Source: Aricia agestis
Taxonomy: Eukaryota; Arthropoda; Insecta; Lepidoptera; Lycaenidae
Direction of reading: 5' to 3'
Assembly: GCF_905147365.1 (NCBI RefSeq)
Contig: NC_056409.1
Span: 8,189,001-8,253,000, forward strand
Length of the DNA stretch: 64,000 bases
Shown here piece by piece: positions 1 through 10,760 of the stretch. The notes beneath the pieces were generated by a model. The model was not told the DNA's origin. It worked only from the letters and a program-made list of their open reading frames with translations, and made no database searches. Position 1 is the first letter of the stretch. Every line of letters starts with the position of its first letter. Position numbers and translations under genes: made by a program.

Positions 1-690
1 CCAAAGAGAATGTCATGTCGCGCGCGAGTGTAAATCGAGTTAAGTAGCCTAGTAAACGAATGCCCAAAATGGGGGTCTGTTTGGAAAAGTCGAAAGCAGA
101 AATTTTAACTTTGGTACTTTGTTAAGAGGCTACACCAGGGGCGAGAGAAATTGAAAATAGGTATTTGAAAATGTATTGCTCTCTCACCAATCTCAAGTCT
201 CCCACCGCAGAGCGCGATAGAGACAACACGACAAAAATTCTAATAAAAGAACAGAAAATCTTCGATTCGTTGTCCGCTGATTCCTTCTCCAAAACTTAAC
301 CGATTTAAGTAATTTTTTCATTAAGAATTAAATCAAGGCTTGAGCTGTGTTCCTATGTTTTTTTTTTTGTATGTTCCAGCCAGTAGCATGAAAAAAAAGA
401 AAACATAGGGACATGCTAATAGTGGCCATAGATATTTAGGAAAAAATCATAACTCTACCGGCATTATCCAGGGAGGAAACAGGGGACAGCGTTTTTATGG
501 AAAAGCGGCGGTGTGGAATCCTCTTAAGAGTAAATAGGAGATAAACATACTAAAAGTCCTGACCCCTCCGAGGTGAGCCCGAGGGAGAGGGGGGCAAAGA
601 AGGTCCCGTTTTTTGGTTTTTTGCTTACTCATCAAAAACGGTGCTTCGTACGAAATTCTCTGCTGCTACATAATAAAAGCTAATTAAATT
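1..690. other. Noncoding stretch, nothing recognised
   Basis: AT-rich sequence with a GC-rich patch near 560-600. No ORF with family features and no clear repeat termini were found. It may be the outer part of the repeat that follows. Confidence 0.4.
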
Positions 691-699
691 CTCTACAAC

Positions 700-2160
700 T
701 TCGTCCTTTACACTTTGTATCTATTTCGAGTCATTGCCTCGCTATGAGCTCCTAAAATTGGCCGATTTTCAAAAGTGTGTTTTTTAGCGTTTCGTACCCA
801 AAGGGTAAAAACGGGACCCTGTTACTGAGACTTTGATATCTGTCCGTCTTCCTGACCGTCTGTCTGTCCATCTGTCTGTCCGTCTGTCTATCCGTCTGTT
901 TGTCCGTCTGTCTGTCCGTCTGTCTGTCCTTCTTTATGTCCGTCTGTCTGTCTCCAGGCTGTAACTCAAGAACGATAATAGCTAGAGAGTTGAAATTTTC
1001 AGAGATTATGTATTTCTGTTGCCGTTATAACAATAAATACTAAAAACAAAATAAATTAAATATTTTAGGGGGGCTCTCATACAACAAACTTGATTTTTCT
1101 CATACAAAAAACAATAAAATGTTGAATATCGAACCTTTGCCTGATTTTTTTCGTTTAATGTCACTTTGGAGAAATTGTTTATAATTAGCAAAACTAGCGC
1201 ATGGTGCAAAGAAATAAAGGGTGTTTTTTATTTCTTAGGAAAAATATAACAACCTGTATTATTGCACGATTCGCTAGTATTGCTTATTATAAACAAATTC
1301 GCCAAGGTAACGATGTACGGTTAAATCCAGGAAAGGTTAGATTTTTAAGGTTTTATCGTTTTCCCATACATTTCTTAAAAATATGAAACAATATACTAAA
1401 ATACTACATTTTCCTCAAGTTTGCCATATACGATTACTTTCCAGAAGTCATTCCTTACCAGCAACACTATAAATTGATGCAATAATATAGGGTGTTTTTA
1501 TGTGATTTTTTCTTACCTTCTACCCTCATTAATTTTTTTCTCCCATGGTTTAGAGATTTTTCGTCATACAAAAAAATTTCAACTTTTCAAGCCCTTTCAT
1601 TTGGCGTATGTTTCAAAGTGCTATATTCGTTTGGACGATATGCCCCTCCTTTTTTAAAAATTAATTATTAATTAAGTATTTATTTTATTTAAAATTTATT
1701 TTTAATCATTAAAGTATAAATATAACTAAGTATTTTGTGAACATTTCAGCCTACCTTTTGCCATGATAGATATCGAGCAAAAAATTGCAAAAAAAAATCA
1801 AGTTTGTTGTATGAGCCCTTCTAAAATATTTAATTTCTTTTGTTTTTAGTCTTTGTTGTTATAGCGGCAACAGAAATACATAATCTCTGCAAATTTCAAC
1901 TCTCTAGCTATTATCGTTCTTGAGTTATAGCCGGAGACAAACAGACGGACAGACAGAAGAACAGACAGACGGACAGACAGACGGACAAACAGACGGACAG
2001 ACAGATGGACAGACAGACGGTCAGGAAGACGGACAGACATTAAAGTCTCAGTATAGGGTCCCGTTTTTACCCTTTGGGTAAGAAACCCTAAAAAACACAC
2101 TTGGCCAATTTTAGAAGCTCATAGCGAGGCAATTATTGGAGATAGATACAAAGTGTAAAG
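700..2160. repeat. Foldback repeat with TCTG-rich arms
   Basis: About 390 bp at 700-1100 reappear inverted at 1795-2160. Both arms carry, in mirrored order, a block reading ACCCAAAGGGTAAAAACGGG, then a run of about 100 bp of (TCTG)n-like repeats (841-955 and 1935-2035 as the complement), then a segment with CTCTAGCTATTATCGTTC. The roughly 700-bp spacer (1100-1795) itself contains a smaller inverted pair (1080-1235 against 1255-1480) related to the repeat at 24,980-25,760. No coding potential and no transposase were seen. The short ORFs here are low-complexity translations of the TCTG repeats. Confidence 0.75.
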
Positions 2161-2199
2161 GACAAAGAAGAAGAAACACAAGAAGAAACACAAAAATAT

Positions 2200-2275
2200 T
2201 TTTTCAAATCGAACAAGCAGTTCCTGAGATTAGCACTTTCAAACACACACTTCAACTTAATAATATTAGTATACA
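2200..2275 (-). mobile_element. Helitron 5'-end fragment
   Basis: Read on the minus strand this gives the start of the common lepidopteran Helitron: TATACTAATATTATTAAG followed by a segment resembling GCTAATCTCAGGAACT. The rest of the element is missing. It abuts the R1-clade LINE. Confidence 0.6.
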
Positions 2276-2309
2276 GAGTATAACAATACTAAGTGATAAT
2301 ATTTTAGGG

Positions 2310-4382
2310 TTTGTACTGTGTTCGCTTCGGGAACTGTTTGACCAATGTTTTCGATCTGGACAGTTCCCGAAGGGTTGGAAGAAGGGCCGACTATCCTTTT
2401 ACCTAAGGGAGGTCGGCCACCGGATCAGGCGTCGGCGGTAAGGCCGATTGTGTTGCTGAACGAAGTTGGGAAGGCGCTGGAACGAATTGTGGCTTCACGA
2501 CTCGTTCAGCACTTGGAGGAGGGCCCGGGACCGAAACTGTCAAATCATCAGTATGGTTTTCGGGCTGATCGGTCTACCGTCGACGCCATACGGCACCTAC
2601 GGTCGGTGACGTTGGAGGCGGAACGCGAAGGGGATGTAGTGTTGGGGGTGTCGCTCAACATAGCCAATGCTTTCGACAGCCTTCCTCACAGCGTGATACT
2701 TGGGGCACTGGAGTACTTCGGTGTCCCCTTGTATATCAGAAGGCTGGTGGGAGATTGGCTCTCCGACAGAGAAGTCGTGTGGGAGAACCGGGACGGGGTC
2801 CTGGTGTTGGTGGAGGTCGACTGCGGTGTCCCACAGGGGTCGGCACTTGGACCGGGTCTGTGGGTCATCGGCTTTGACTGGGTCTTGCGATGCTGCCTTC
2901 TCCCCGTGATAGGTGTCTCTGCTTATGCGGATGACACCTTTTTTACAGCCTGGGGGAGGACTTATCAAGAGGCGGCGCGGCTGGCCGAACGGTCAGCAGA
3001 ATCAGCAGAATCGGCAGTATCACTGGTGGTCAGCCGCATAAGACGGTTAGGGCTTCGGGTCCGATTTGGGAAGACCGAGGCCCTTATGTTTCGCGGACCC
3101 GGTAAAAGAGGACCTCCTCCAGGTGCACGACTTCGTGTCGGAGACGAGGAGATCAGAGTGAGCCCCACCATCAAGTATCTTGAGCTCACCCTGGATGGAA
3201 GGTGGACCTTCGGTCCCCATTTCCAGCAGCTGGGACCGAAGGACATAAGAGCGGCATCCTCTCTGGGTCGACTCCTGCCGAATATAGAAGGGCCCAGTCA
3301 AGCCTGTCGGCAGCTGTACTCCGGGGTGTGCCGGAATATGGCTCTGTACGGTACCCCAGTATGGGTGGATGCTCTCACCGTGCGTAATAGGGCCCTGCTG
3401 CACAAAATGCAGCGGGTCATTGCGGTGAGAGTCATAAGGGGCTACCGTACAGTCTCTTAAGCGGCAGCAACTGCTCTGGCCGGGGAACCGCCTTGGGAGC
3501 TCACGGCGAGGGTGATCGCCGAGTTGAACCTCCTCATCACTCAGGGGAGGTCGAATGGCGAAGCTCCTTCGTGGGAAGAGCTCAGGCGGTTCCGGAGACT
3601 CGGAGAGCAGTGGCTGCTGAGGAGGTGGGTTGAGGATCTGGCGCAGACCCGGTACGGTAAACGTACCGCTAAGGCACTGCGTCCAGGTGAGGGGTTTCTT
3701 CTTGCGGCGCATACACGCCGCAAGAAGAAACCCCTCACTTTCCGCCTTACGCAGGTACTCACCGGGCACGGATGCTTCGGTGAGTACCTGTGTAAGGTCG
3801 CCAGGAGAGAGCCAACGCCAGCCTGCCATGAGTGCGGCGCTGTGGAGGACACGGCCCAGCATACCCTTGAGGTGTGCGATCGTTGGGCCGTGCAGCGCCA
3901 TGATCTCGTGGCAGTGCTAGGAGAGGACCTCTCGCTCCCGAGCATGGTGCGCTGCATGCTCGAGAGCGATGAGGCCTGGCAGGCGGCGGTCTCTTTCTGC
4001 GAAATTGTTATGTCGCAGAAAGAGGCCGCGGAGCGGGACAGAGAGGACGATCCCACCTCTCTGCCGCTCCGCCGGCGTAGGACGGGAGTGCGGAGGCGTC
4101 GCTATGCGAACCTCCTAAGTCTCCTCTAACGGGTTAGCCAGTCCCGGCGCCTAGGGGAACGCTTCAGTTTGCCGAAGCTTGCCTAACTTTGGTGGAAGTC
4201 CGGTCCCTTCTGAGGTAGACCGGCCGGTCGTAGAGGGAGTCCTGTGTTTGTTAGATCCGGGATATCCTTCCTTTTTGCGGCTGAAGGCGAACCGCAGGTG
4301 GTTTTAGTGAGTAAGAGTCTCACATACCCCCGGGGTGCTTCAGCTAACTGAGGCACATCCCCAACCCGGGGCACCCATGATG

Positions 4383-4412
<30 letters not shown>
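2310..4412 (+). pseudogene. R1-clade non-LTR retrotransposon, 5'-truncated and broken
   Basis: The reading frame encodes the reverse transcriptase and C-terminal part of an R1-clade LINE. Motifs seen are RPIVLLNEVGKALERI, YGFRADRSTVDAI, a motif-A block with VSLNIANAFDSLP, GVPQGSALGP, and the catalytic-core YADD at about 2925. A C-terminal C-x2-C...H...C zinc knuckle (CHECG...HTLEVC, about 3825-3880) is typical of the R1 clade. The endonuclease domain is absent. Breaks are a frameshift near 2390-2400 (frame of 2136-2441 into frame of 2345-3460) and an in-frame TAA at 3458-3460, after which the same frame runs open to 4129. Motif A has Asn where the first catalytic Asp is expected. A T-rich run follows the 3' UTR at 4383-4412. 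It is a dead copy. Confidence 0.85.
3686..3792 (+). repeat. Two perfect hairpins inside the LINE coding region
   Basis: The first hairpin has 23-bp arms (left arm starts GTGAGGGGTTTCTTCTTG) around a 6-base CATACA loop. The second has 13-bp arms, CAGGTACTCACCG and CGGTGAGTACCTG, a little downstream. They lie between the reverse transcriptase and zinc-knuckle coding segments. Confidence 0.8.
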
Positions 4413-4415
<3 letters not shown>

Positions 4416-4565
4416 TTATAAAATTGGGGCCGTCTATAGACTGTTCGTCCATATCCTTTTTTTGTTATTTTATTATTTAGATTTTTCGCACCAAGGATAA
4501 TTGAAATAATATTATGAATTTTAATTAATTGTGGTCCATCACGCCATGGACACTTTTTTTTTTTT

Positions 4566-4610
<45 letters not shown>

Positions 4611-6060
4611 AATCGCCGAAGACTTGTTGCGTCTTTTCAAAGTCGAACCCTATGGCGTCTACCATTCCCAATGACTTTTTAATTGTTATTCGTGCGAATA
4701 TAGTTACATTGCTGTCATGTGAATTCTATTGTCGACGAGAAATTTTGTTTACGTACGAAAATTAGATATTCAATTTCAAATAATTCTCGCTGGTTTTTTG
4801 CTTCCGTTCTCGATGGAAATCATGTGACACATTGTATATTTTTGTATTCGTTCCATGCATTTAATCGTTTTTCCTACATCCATTTAAATGTATGGTTATA
4901 TTGATACCGTATATTGTACTATATTAATTCCATGCATTCTACTAATTAAATGACTCCTTACTATATTTGAGATTATATCGGTACCGTATATTATTTTTTT
5001 ATGTACGCCATAAACTGTTGAGTTTGTTGCTTCCTCCTAACCTTATATGTTATATCGATACATACATAGGTACCTATATAATAGATCCCAATAAATTCAT
5101 TGCGTGATGTGGTCTCTGTCTACCCCAATGAGGGACAGGAGTGACGATATGTATGTATAAATAGAGAATCATCCCTCTTTATGAAGTCGATTAAAATGAA
5201 ATACTTATTTCTATAACTTGGAGTACATAACAGACATTAAAAACAAGTTATCCCTATATTACATAGATTAATTAAATTTTAAATTATAATTAGGTAAGTC
5301 CGCTAGGCTAACTAAAAAATATTAAGAATAATTATGATAGATATGATCATTTTATTTATGTGAGCGTGTTTCTTCTGAACTTAAGTATGAACACAAAATA
5401 AAACAATTGTTTCGGTAGTAGGTATTTTTAAGTTTTATTGTTTAAAATCAAGTAGGTACAATAATAAACCCATAGTCATAATAATCAAAGTGTCGGATAA
5501 ATCAAATACACCGAAATAGGAACATAAAAGTAATTTAAGAAATTAACAATTTTAAGAACGACCAGTTGAGAGGCTAATTTACTGTGACATTGACTATAGT
5601 TAACTTGTGTATGTAAGCAATACTAGTTTTCAATCGTGGCTCTGCCCACGTGACAAGTTGATAAAATTTAACAAATTGAAATTCGTTATTAGCCGTTTAG
5701 GCGTTAAAAAAATAAAACAAAAATGCTTAGAAAAATATTAACCTGAAGAATCACATATCAGACATACCTATCAGTACAAAGTCTCAAAAAAAGGCCCTTT
5801 AGGCGTCGAAAAGAAAAATAAAAACGTTTAAAAAATTATTAACGTACCTATCAAAAATAAGATAAAACAGTCCAAAATCTCAAAAAATTACACAACTACA
5901 CAAAAATTACACAACAATATATATACTTTGTTTGTAAATTTAAATTATGGTTATTATCTATAATAGTACCTATTATTTCTGTTTATTTGTTTTGTACAAA
6001 AAGAGGACGGTATTTGATTATAATACAAGTTCACAATAATAATAAATTTTTTCGTAAGTA
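4413..6060. other. AT-rich noncoding stretch with T and (TA)n runs
   Basis: A T run followed by (TA)n lies at about 4553-4607. The rest is AT-rich sequence without supported genes. A short segment near 5115-5135 (CCCAATGAGGGACAGGAG) looks repeat-like, but no borders could be set. Confidence 0.5.
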
Positions 6061-6210
6061 GTTGGTTAACGTGCGCGCGTAAGCAAACACGACGCGACGT
6101 TGCGTTCTGTGCTGTGATAGTCATAGTCAATCATGGTTGTCGTGATTGATGTAGATCGTTTCGATCGTTTTTTGTATTGTTTATTGTATCTTTTCTTCGT
6201 AGTCGTATCC

Positions 6211-9108
6211 TCATGGCTGAGGGACGTGACCACCAAAATTTGCTTTTTGGGATAGGGCTCTCCACTTGTCTCTATTTTTGGCCTGATGAAATGCCTCCTG
6301 GAACGTGCAGTCAGCAGCCTTGACAATCGCGTCTGTCCATCGTGTAGCCACTCTGCCTCTGCCTCTTTTCCCCTCTAATTGCCCAGCTAGTATGAGACTC
6401 TCAAGATTATTAGGCTCCCGGCGGGCTATGTGGCCAAAAAAGGCAAGTGATCGTTGTAGACAAAGCGTGGACAGGCGGGTGGTAATTTTGAGTTGCTGAA
6501 GTATAGACGTGTTGGTCCGGTGTGCGGTCCAAGGGATGCCGAGCATTTTACGCCAGCACCACATTTCAAAAGCGTCAATCTTAGCTCGAGTACGTGCTTT
6601 TAGTGTCCATGTCTCGGAGGCATATAAAAATATTGAAAAGATTAGGGAACGCATTAGTGTTATTTTTGTGCTACGATAGATGTTCTTATTCTTCCATATC
6701 TTTTCTAAGCGCCCAACCGCAGATTTAGCCCTCTGAGCCCGTCGGACAACCTCCCTCTCGCAGTTACCGTTGTTGCTAATCAACGATCCCAGGTAGACAA
6801 ACTCCTCTACGGGTTGGAGATCTTGTAGTAAGGATGTCTTTTGTATTTGGTTCAGCTTATCGACGTACATCAGTTTGGTTTTATTGCGATTGATTTGGAG
6901 CCGCGCTAGAAGTTCAGCAAGTTTCACTTCGCAAGTACTTATAAGCGTGGTGTCGTCAGCGAACCTTAGGTTGTTGAGAAGGTATCCGTTAATTTTAATA
7001 CCATCCTCCCAATCTTCCAACACTCGACGCATTATATATTCGCCTACGAGGTTGAACAGCTGTGGAGAGAGGATGCAACCCTGTCTGACACCACGCTCTG
7101 TAGCAAACGGCTCTGACAGATCATTGTCTAATCGCACCCTTGATCGACCTTCCAGATAGAGGTTTTGTACCAAAAATATGAGATGATCGGGGACGCCCAA
7201 CTCTCTCATCACCTCCAGCATTTTGGACCAGACGATGCAGTCAAAGGCCTTAGCGTAATTCACAAAACAGAGTACTATTGGGACATTGAATTCTCTGCTC
7301 TTTTCTATCAGCTGACGGATGTTTAGGATTTGTTCTCGGGTACCCCTGCCCTTTACGAATCCCGCCTGCTCTTTGGATATCTGTCTAGTTATATAGTGTG
7401 CCAATCTGTTGTTTATAACATGGAGAAGAATCTTACTGGCGTGTGAAATTAGTGAGATGGTCCGATAATTTCCACACTTTTTAGTCGACCCTTTCTTATG
7501 TAGTGGTATCACGAGAGATTCTGTCCAATCGTCTGGCCACTGTCCTGTTCTCCATACTTTAAGACATATTGAATGCATCACTCTGATTCCAGACTTACCC
7601 AAGCTCTTAAGCACTTGTGCCTGTATACCATCTCCACCGCAAGCTTTTGTTTTGAGCTTATTTATAGCTGCTTCTACTTCATGGAGAACGATGTCGGGTT
7701 CTTTATCTGTAAAATCTAATCTAGTGTCAGGTTCATCAGCGTCATATTTGTACAGGTCTTGGCAGTAGTTCCTCCATCTTGTCATCACTTGGTTCTTGTC
7801 TAAAATCAGGTTACCCTTTTCATCTTCTATGTTCCAAGATTTTGATTTTCGTTCCCGTGTGAGAATTTTTACCTTTTGGAACATGTCTCTTGGATGTAGG
7901 GTATCAGAGTGTGTTTGTATATCTCTACATATAGAATTGATATATGCATTCTTGTCATGTCTACAGAGATGCTGTACTAGTGAGTCAAGTTCAGAGTATC
8001 GCTGTTGTTCTTCCTTTGAACGAATTCCTCCAGTCTTTAGAGCCTTTCTTTGTGCGATTGCCTCCCAAGTGGTCATCCACTCAGATCTAGGTTGTTTTAC
8101 TTTCCGTCCATTTGTGATTGTTCTAGTTGTCTCTTCTAATGCGGCCTTAAGCTGATTCCATGATGTATTGGCTGAGTTAAATGGGCAATACGTTTCACTG
8201 TCCAGTCGAGTTTGTAGTGTGTCCTCAAAAGCTTCCGCTTCTTGTGTTAGAAGAATATTTTTGGATGGTGGAGGCTTTGAAACTACTTTGAGGCGGACTC
8301 TGTATTGAGCTATTAACAGCTGATGGTCGCTGCCACAATCTGCACCCGGAAAAGTCTTTGAGAGAGTTATGCACGACTTCCATCTGCTGCTGATTAATAT
8401 GAAGTCAATCTGATTTTTATGACCTGTTGGCGATCGCCATGTCCATAAGCGTCTTGGATGTTGTTTATATGCCGTGTTAGTTACGAATAGTCCTTTTTCA
8501 ATGCAAAACTCTAACAACATCTCACCTCGACTGTTGCGGGCTCCTAAGCCGTATTCCCCAATAACATTCCTTAGGTGTTGATCATTATCAGTGTGCCCTA
8601 TCTTAGCATTAAAGTCTCCCAGGATGATAGTACATTCCTTCTTTGGTAACGCTTTGCAGGTTAATTCTAGCTCGTGGTAAAATTCCTCCATCTCTTCTTC
8701 GGTGGCTGCAGTGGTCGGCGCATAGACCTGTACAAAGTTAATTGGGTGTGGATGGGCTGAAATTTTTAAGGATATAATTCTATTGTTAATGGTATTATAC
8801 CCCAATACCTTGTCTCGTAGCCAGCTAGCAACTATGAAGCCCACACCACTAAAACTATTGTCTTGCCTGTCAGAGTAGATTACCATATTTCCTTCAGGTG
8901 TGATGTGGTATCCGTTATCTTTGACATGGGTCTCACTCAATCCTAGTATAGCCAGATTATAGCGCTCCATCTCCGCTTCAACAACTTCGATTTTTCCTGG
9001 CCTTAAAAGTCCACGGACATTCCAGGTTCCTATTGTTATTGCCCTTCCCTTGGGTGTTAGTTTGCTAGAGTAAGATGTTATGTTTCCAACTGCAGCCGGT
9101 AGCCAATT
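6211..9108 (-). CDS. RTE-clade ORF2: endonuclease/reverse transcriptase
   Basis: The open frame runs from just after a TGA at 9109-9111 to the stop at 6211, 965 codons without interruption. The N-terminus holds an APE-type endonuclease: GTWNVRGL (residues 27-34), LSETH, YAPT, GDFNAKIG and SDHQLL. The reverse transcriptase follows: NYRTISLIS, GFVKGRGTREQI, a motif A reading CFVNYAKAFDCI, GVRQGC, and the YADD equivalent FADDTTLI. A C-terminal stretch of RTE type follows. The first ATG of this frame is at 8970, after the essential WN motif of the endonuclease, so initiation must be non-AUG or coupled to ORF1. Motif A carries Asn (AAT at about 7262) where the family has the first catalytic Asp, so this copy is probably inactive in reverse transcription although its frame is intact. 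Confidence 0.9.
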   Translation of the reverse strand, partial: NWLPAAVGNITSYSSKLTPKGRAITIGTWNVRGLLRPGKIEVVEAEMERYNLAILGLSETHVKDNGYHITPEGNMVIYSDRQDNSFSGVGFIVASWLRDKVLGYNTINNRIISLKISAHPHPINFVQVYAPTTAATEEEMEEFYHELELTCKALPKKECTIILGDFNAKIGHTDNDQHLRNVIGEYGLGARNSRGEMLLEFCIEKGLFVTNTAYKQHPRRLWTWRSPTGHKNQIDFILISSRWKSCITLSKTFPGADCGSDHQLLIAQYRVRLKVVSKPPPSKNILLTQEAEAFEDTLQTRLDSETYCPFNSANTSWNQLKAALEETTRTITNGRKVKQPRSEWMTTWEAIAQRKALKTGGIRSKEEQQRYSELDSLVQHLCRHDKNAYINSICRDIQTHSDTLHPRDMFQKVKILTRERKSKSWNIEDEKGNLILDKNQVMTRWRNYCQDLYKYDADEPDTRLDFTDKEPDIVLHEVEAAINKLKTKACGGDGIQAQVLKSLGKSGIRVMHSICLKVWRTGQWPDDWTESLVIPLHKKGSTKKCGNYRTISLISHASKILLHVINNRLAHYITRQISKEQAGFVKGRGTREQILNIRQLIEKSREFNVPIVLCFVNYAKAFDCIVWSKMLEVMRELGVPDHLIFLVQNLYLEGRSRVRLDNDLSEPFATERGVRQGCILSPQLFNLVGEYIMRRVLEDWEDGIKINGYLLNNLRFADDTTLISTCEVKLAELLARLQINRNKTKLMYVDKLNQIQKTSLLQDLQPVEEFVYLGSLISNNGNCEREVVRRAQRAKSAVGRLEKIWKNKNIYRSTKITLMRSLIFSIFLYASETWTLKARTRAKIDAFEMWCWRKMLGIPWTAHRTNTSILQQLKITTRLSTLCLQRSLAFFGHIARREPNNLESLILAGQLEGKRGRGRVATRWTDAIVKAADCTFQEAFHQAKNRDKWRALSQKANFGGHVPQP

Positions 9109-9196
9109 TCACACCAGTCGGCCCGGAACCAAGCTGGCGCCGAGCGTTAGTCGGGTCGCATGACATCATATTATCTCTGGTGGCGTTCTTAATCAT
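9065..9196 (-). CDS. RTE small ORF1, 43 aa, overlapping ORF2
   Basis: An ATG at 9196 opens 43 codons (MIKNATRDNMMSCDPT...) ending at TAG 9065-9067. It overlaps the open part of ORF2 by 44 bases in another frame. RTE-clade elements are known for a very short ORF1 that overlaps ORF2, and the position fits exactly. The peptide has no domain I recognise. It may serve mainly to bring ribosomes to ORF2, which lacks a usable upstream ATG. Confidence 0.6.
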   Translation of the reverse strand: MIKNATRDNMMSCDPTNARRQLGSGPTGVKLATGCSWKHNILL

Positions 9197-9420
9197 GGTG
9201 GTTTTCTTGGGATTATAGTCGCGGTAGTTTCCCGTTGCTTTCCGCGCTAGACTTTTTGAGGGTATTTAGTCCTCAAGGCCACTACTGCCTAGGAGTCAGG
9301 TTATCATATCCGCCGCCTGAGACTCGGCATTGTTACTCGTTTAGCACCACCCGGGGGACACGTGTAGGGTAGTAAAAGGTAATTCCTACGGACGCGAGTA
9401 ACCACCGCCCCCGTTTATTG

Positions 9421-10440
9421 TATCAAGTTTGATTAATTTTAAACATTGATTTGATTTGTAATCTAATTTTAATTGCCTGAAATGTAAAATCAGCGATATG
9501 CGATCAGTAGTTGGGAAATGGTCCGGTGGCTTTAACACAGGTTATACTGTAACCTAGCTAAGCTGCCGGTTGCGATCTTAACATTCTAATATAAAAAACC
9601 ATTGAAAATAAAATAATTTGCATGTTGTAATTGTCTAGATTAAGGTTTTTATGTTATCGAGCTGAATAAAAGTACATTATTATTATTATAAGTATGCCAT
9701 CACAGTTACTATAAATCTTGTCAAGGGTGTCGATTTATGAATGAACAAAGTCAAGATTAAAAAAAAAATCTCAGAACACTGTACAGTGTACAGCCTAGCC
9801 CATGACCCGGTAACCACTTGACGTTGAGTTTCGATGCACTTTGGGCTATTTTCTCATTACCGTGGCTTTCTAATAGCGAAAGAATTATTTAAATTGGTTC
9901 AGTAGTCTCGTAACTCGTAAGTTAAATAGTAATAAGCAAACGATTAAATATTTCGTCTCTACAATATTAGTAAGTATAGATATTTAAAAATACATTAGTC
10001 CCAACCCAATTCGCAGTCTAAACTCACTCACTGATGGGCTTTTGTTTAAAATATACAATAGGTAAGTACTTATCAAAGAAAATCATATACGTAGGTATGT
10101 AGGTAGGGACATAGTAGTTAATACAATCGATCCAAAATACTTTTAGACAGGTAAGTATATAAACAGTTCAACAACAAACAGGACACTGGACGTCAGGATA
10201 ATGATCGTAAATTGCATATTTATTTGTAAATAAATATGCTGCACCAGAAAAATGAAGATTTATAAAGCGATTTTATGTTCTTTCGTTTCATAGGTAGAAC
10301 AAAATTATTTGTAATAATATTGATATTATTCTTGGTCGTTGCACCACAGTTAAAACATTTTTTTTGTATTACAAAATGGGTCGACGGCCAAGGCCATTTT
10401 ATTTTGTCTTTAAAATAGTTTTTAAAATCATTTCTTTTAA
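9421..10440. other. Noncoding stretch, nothing recognised
   Basis: AT-rich sequence with no supported ORF, RNA gene or clear terminal repeats. Confidence 0.4.
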
Positions 10441-10760
10441 AAAAAAACGATCTATATCAATCACGACAACCATTGACACGACAATCTAACACTGAAAGAA
10501 TTTTTCAAATCGGACCAGTAGTTCCTGAGATAAGCGCGTTCAAATAAGCCCTTTCAAATAATTTCCCTCCGTTTTTTCCACATTTTCCTCTATTTCTTCA
10601 CTTCTATTATTCTTAGCGTGATAAAATATTGCTTATAGCCTTCCTCGATAAATGGGCTATCTAACACAAAGAATTTTTCAAATCGGACTAGTAGTTCCTG
10701 AGATTAACGCGTTCAAACAAACAAACAACCTCTCCTGCTTTATAATATTGAAGTGTAGAT
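10441..10760 (-). mobile_element. RTE 3' fragment joined to a reversed Helitron fragment
   Basis: Bases 10,448-10,477 match the 3' UTR of the neighbouring RTE (ATCAATCACGACAACC) but in plus orientation. From about 10,490 to 10,758 the sequence, read on the minus strand, is the lepidopteran Helitron start (ATATTATAAAGCAGGAG, GTTTGTTTGTTTGAACGCG, AATCTCAGGAACTACT) with two copies of its internal repeat. No CTAG end was found, so this is a truncated copy. Confidence 0.65.

Larger units (their letters stand above)
6120..9420 (-). mobile_element. RTE-clade non-LTR retrotransposon, near full length
   Basis: A minus-strand LINE with a GC-rich 5' UTR (about 9197-9420, starting near GGGGGCGGTGGTTACTCG), a tiny ORF1 (9065-9196), a long ORF2 (6211-9108) and a short 3' UTR ending around 6060-6130. 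It has no LTRs. Endonuclease plus reverse transcriptase without a large gag-like ORF1, and a single ORF2 of about 965 codons, fit the RTE clade. The exact ends and the target-site duplication could not be fixed. A 3'-end fragment of the same family appears at 10,441-10,480. Confidence 0.85.

Noticed and set aside
841..2035. TCTG-type repeats as a possible CRISPR-like array
   Set aside because: Units of four bases without spacers; a simple microsatellite in a eukaryotic genome.
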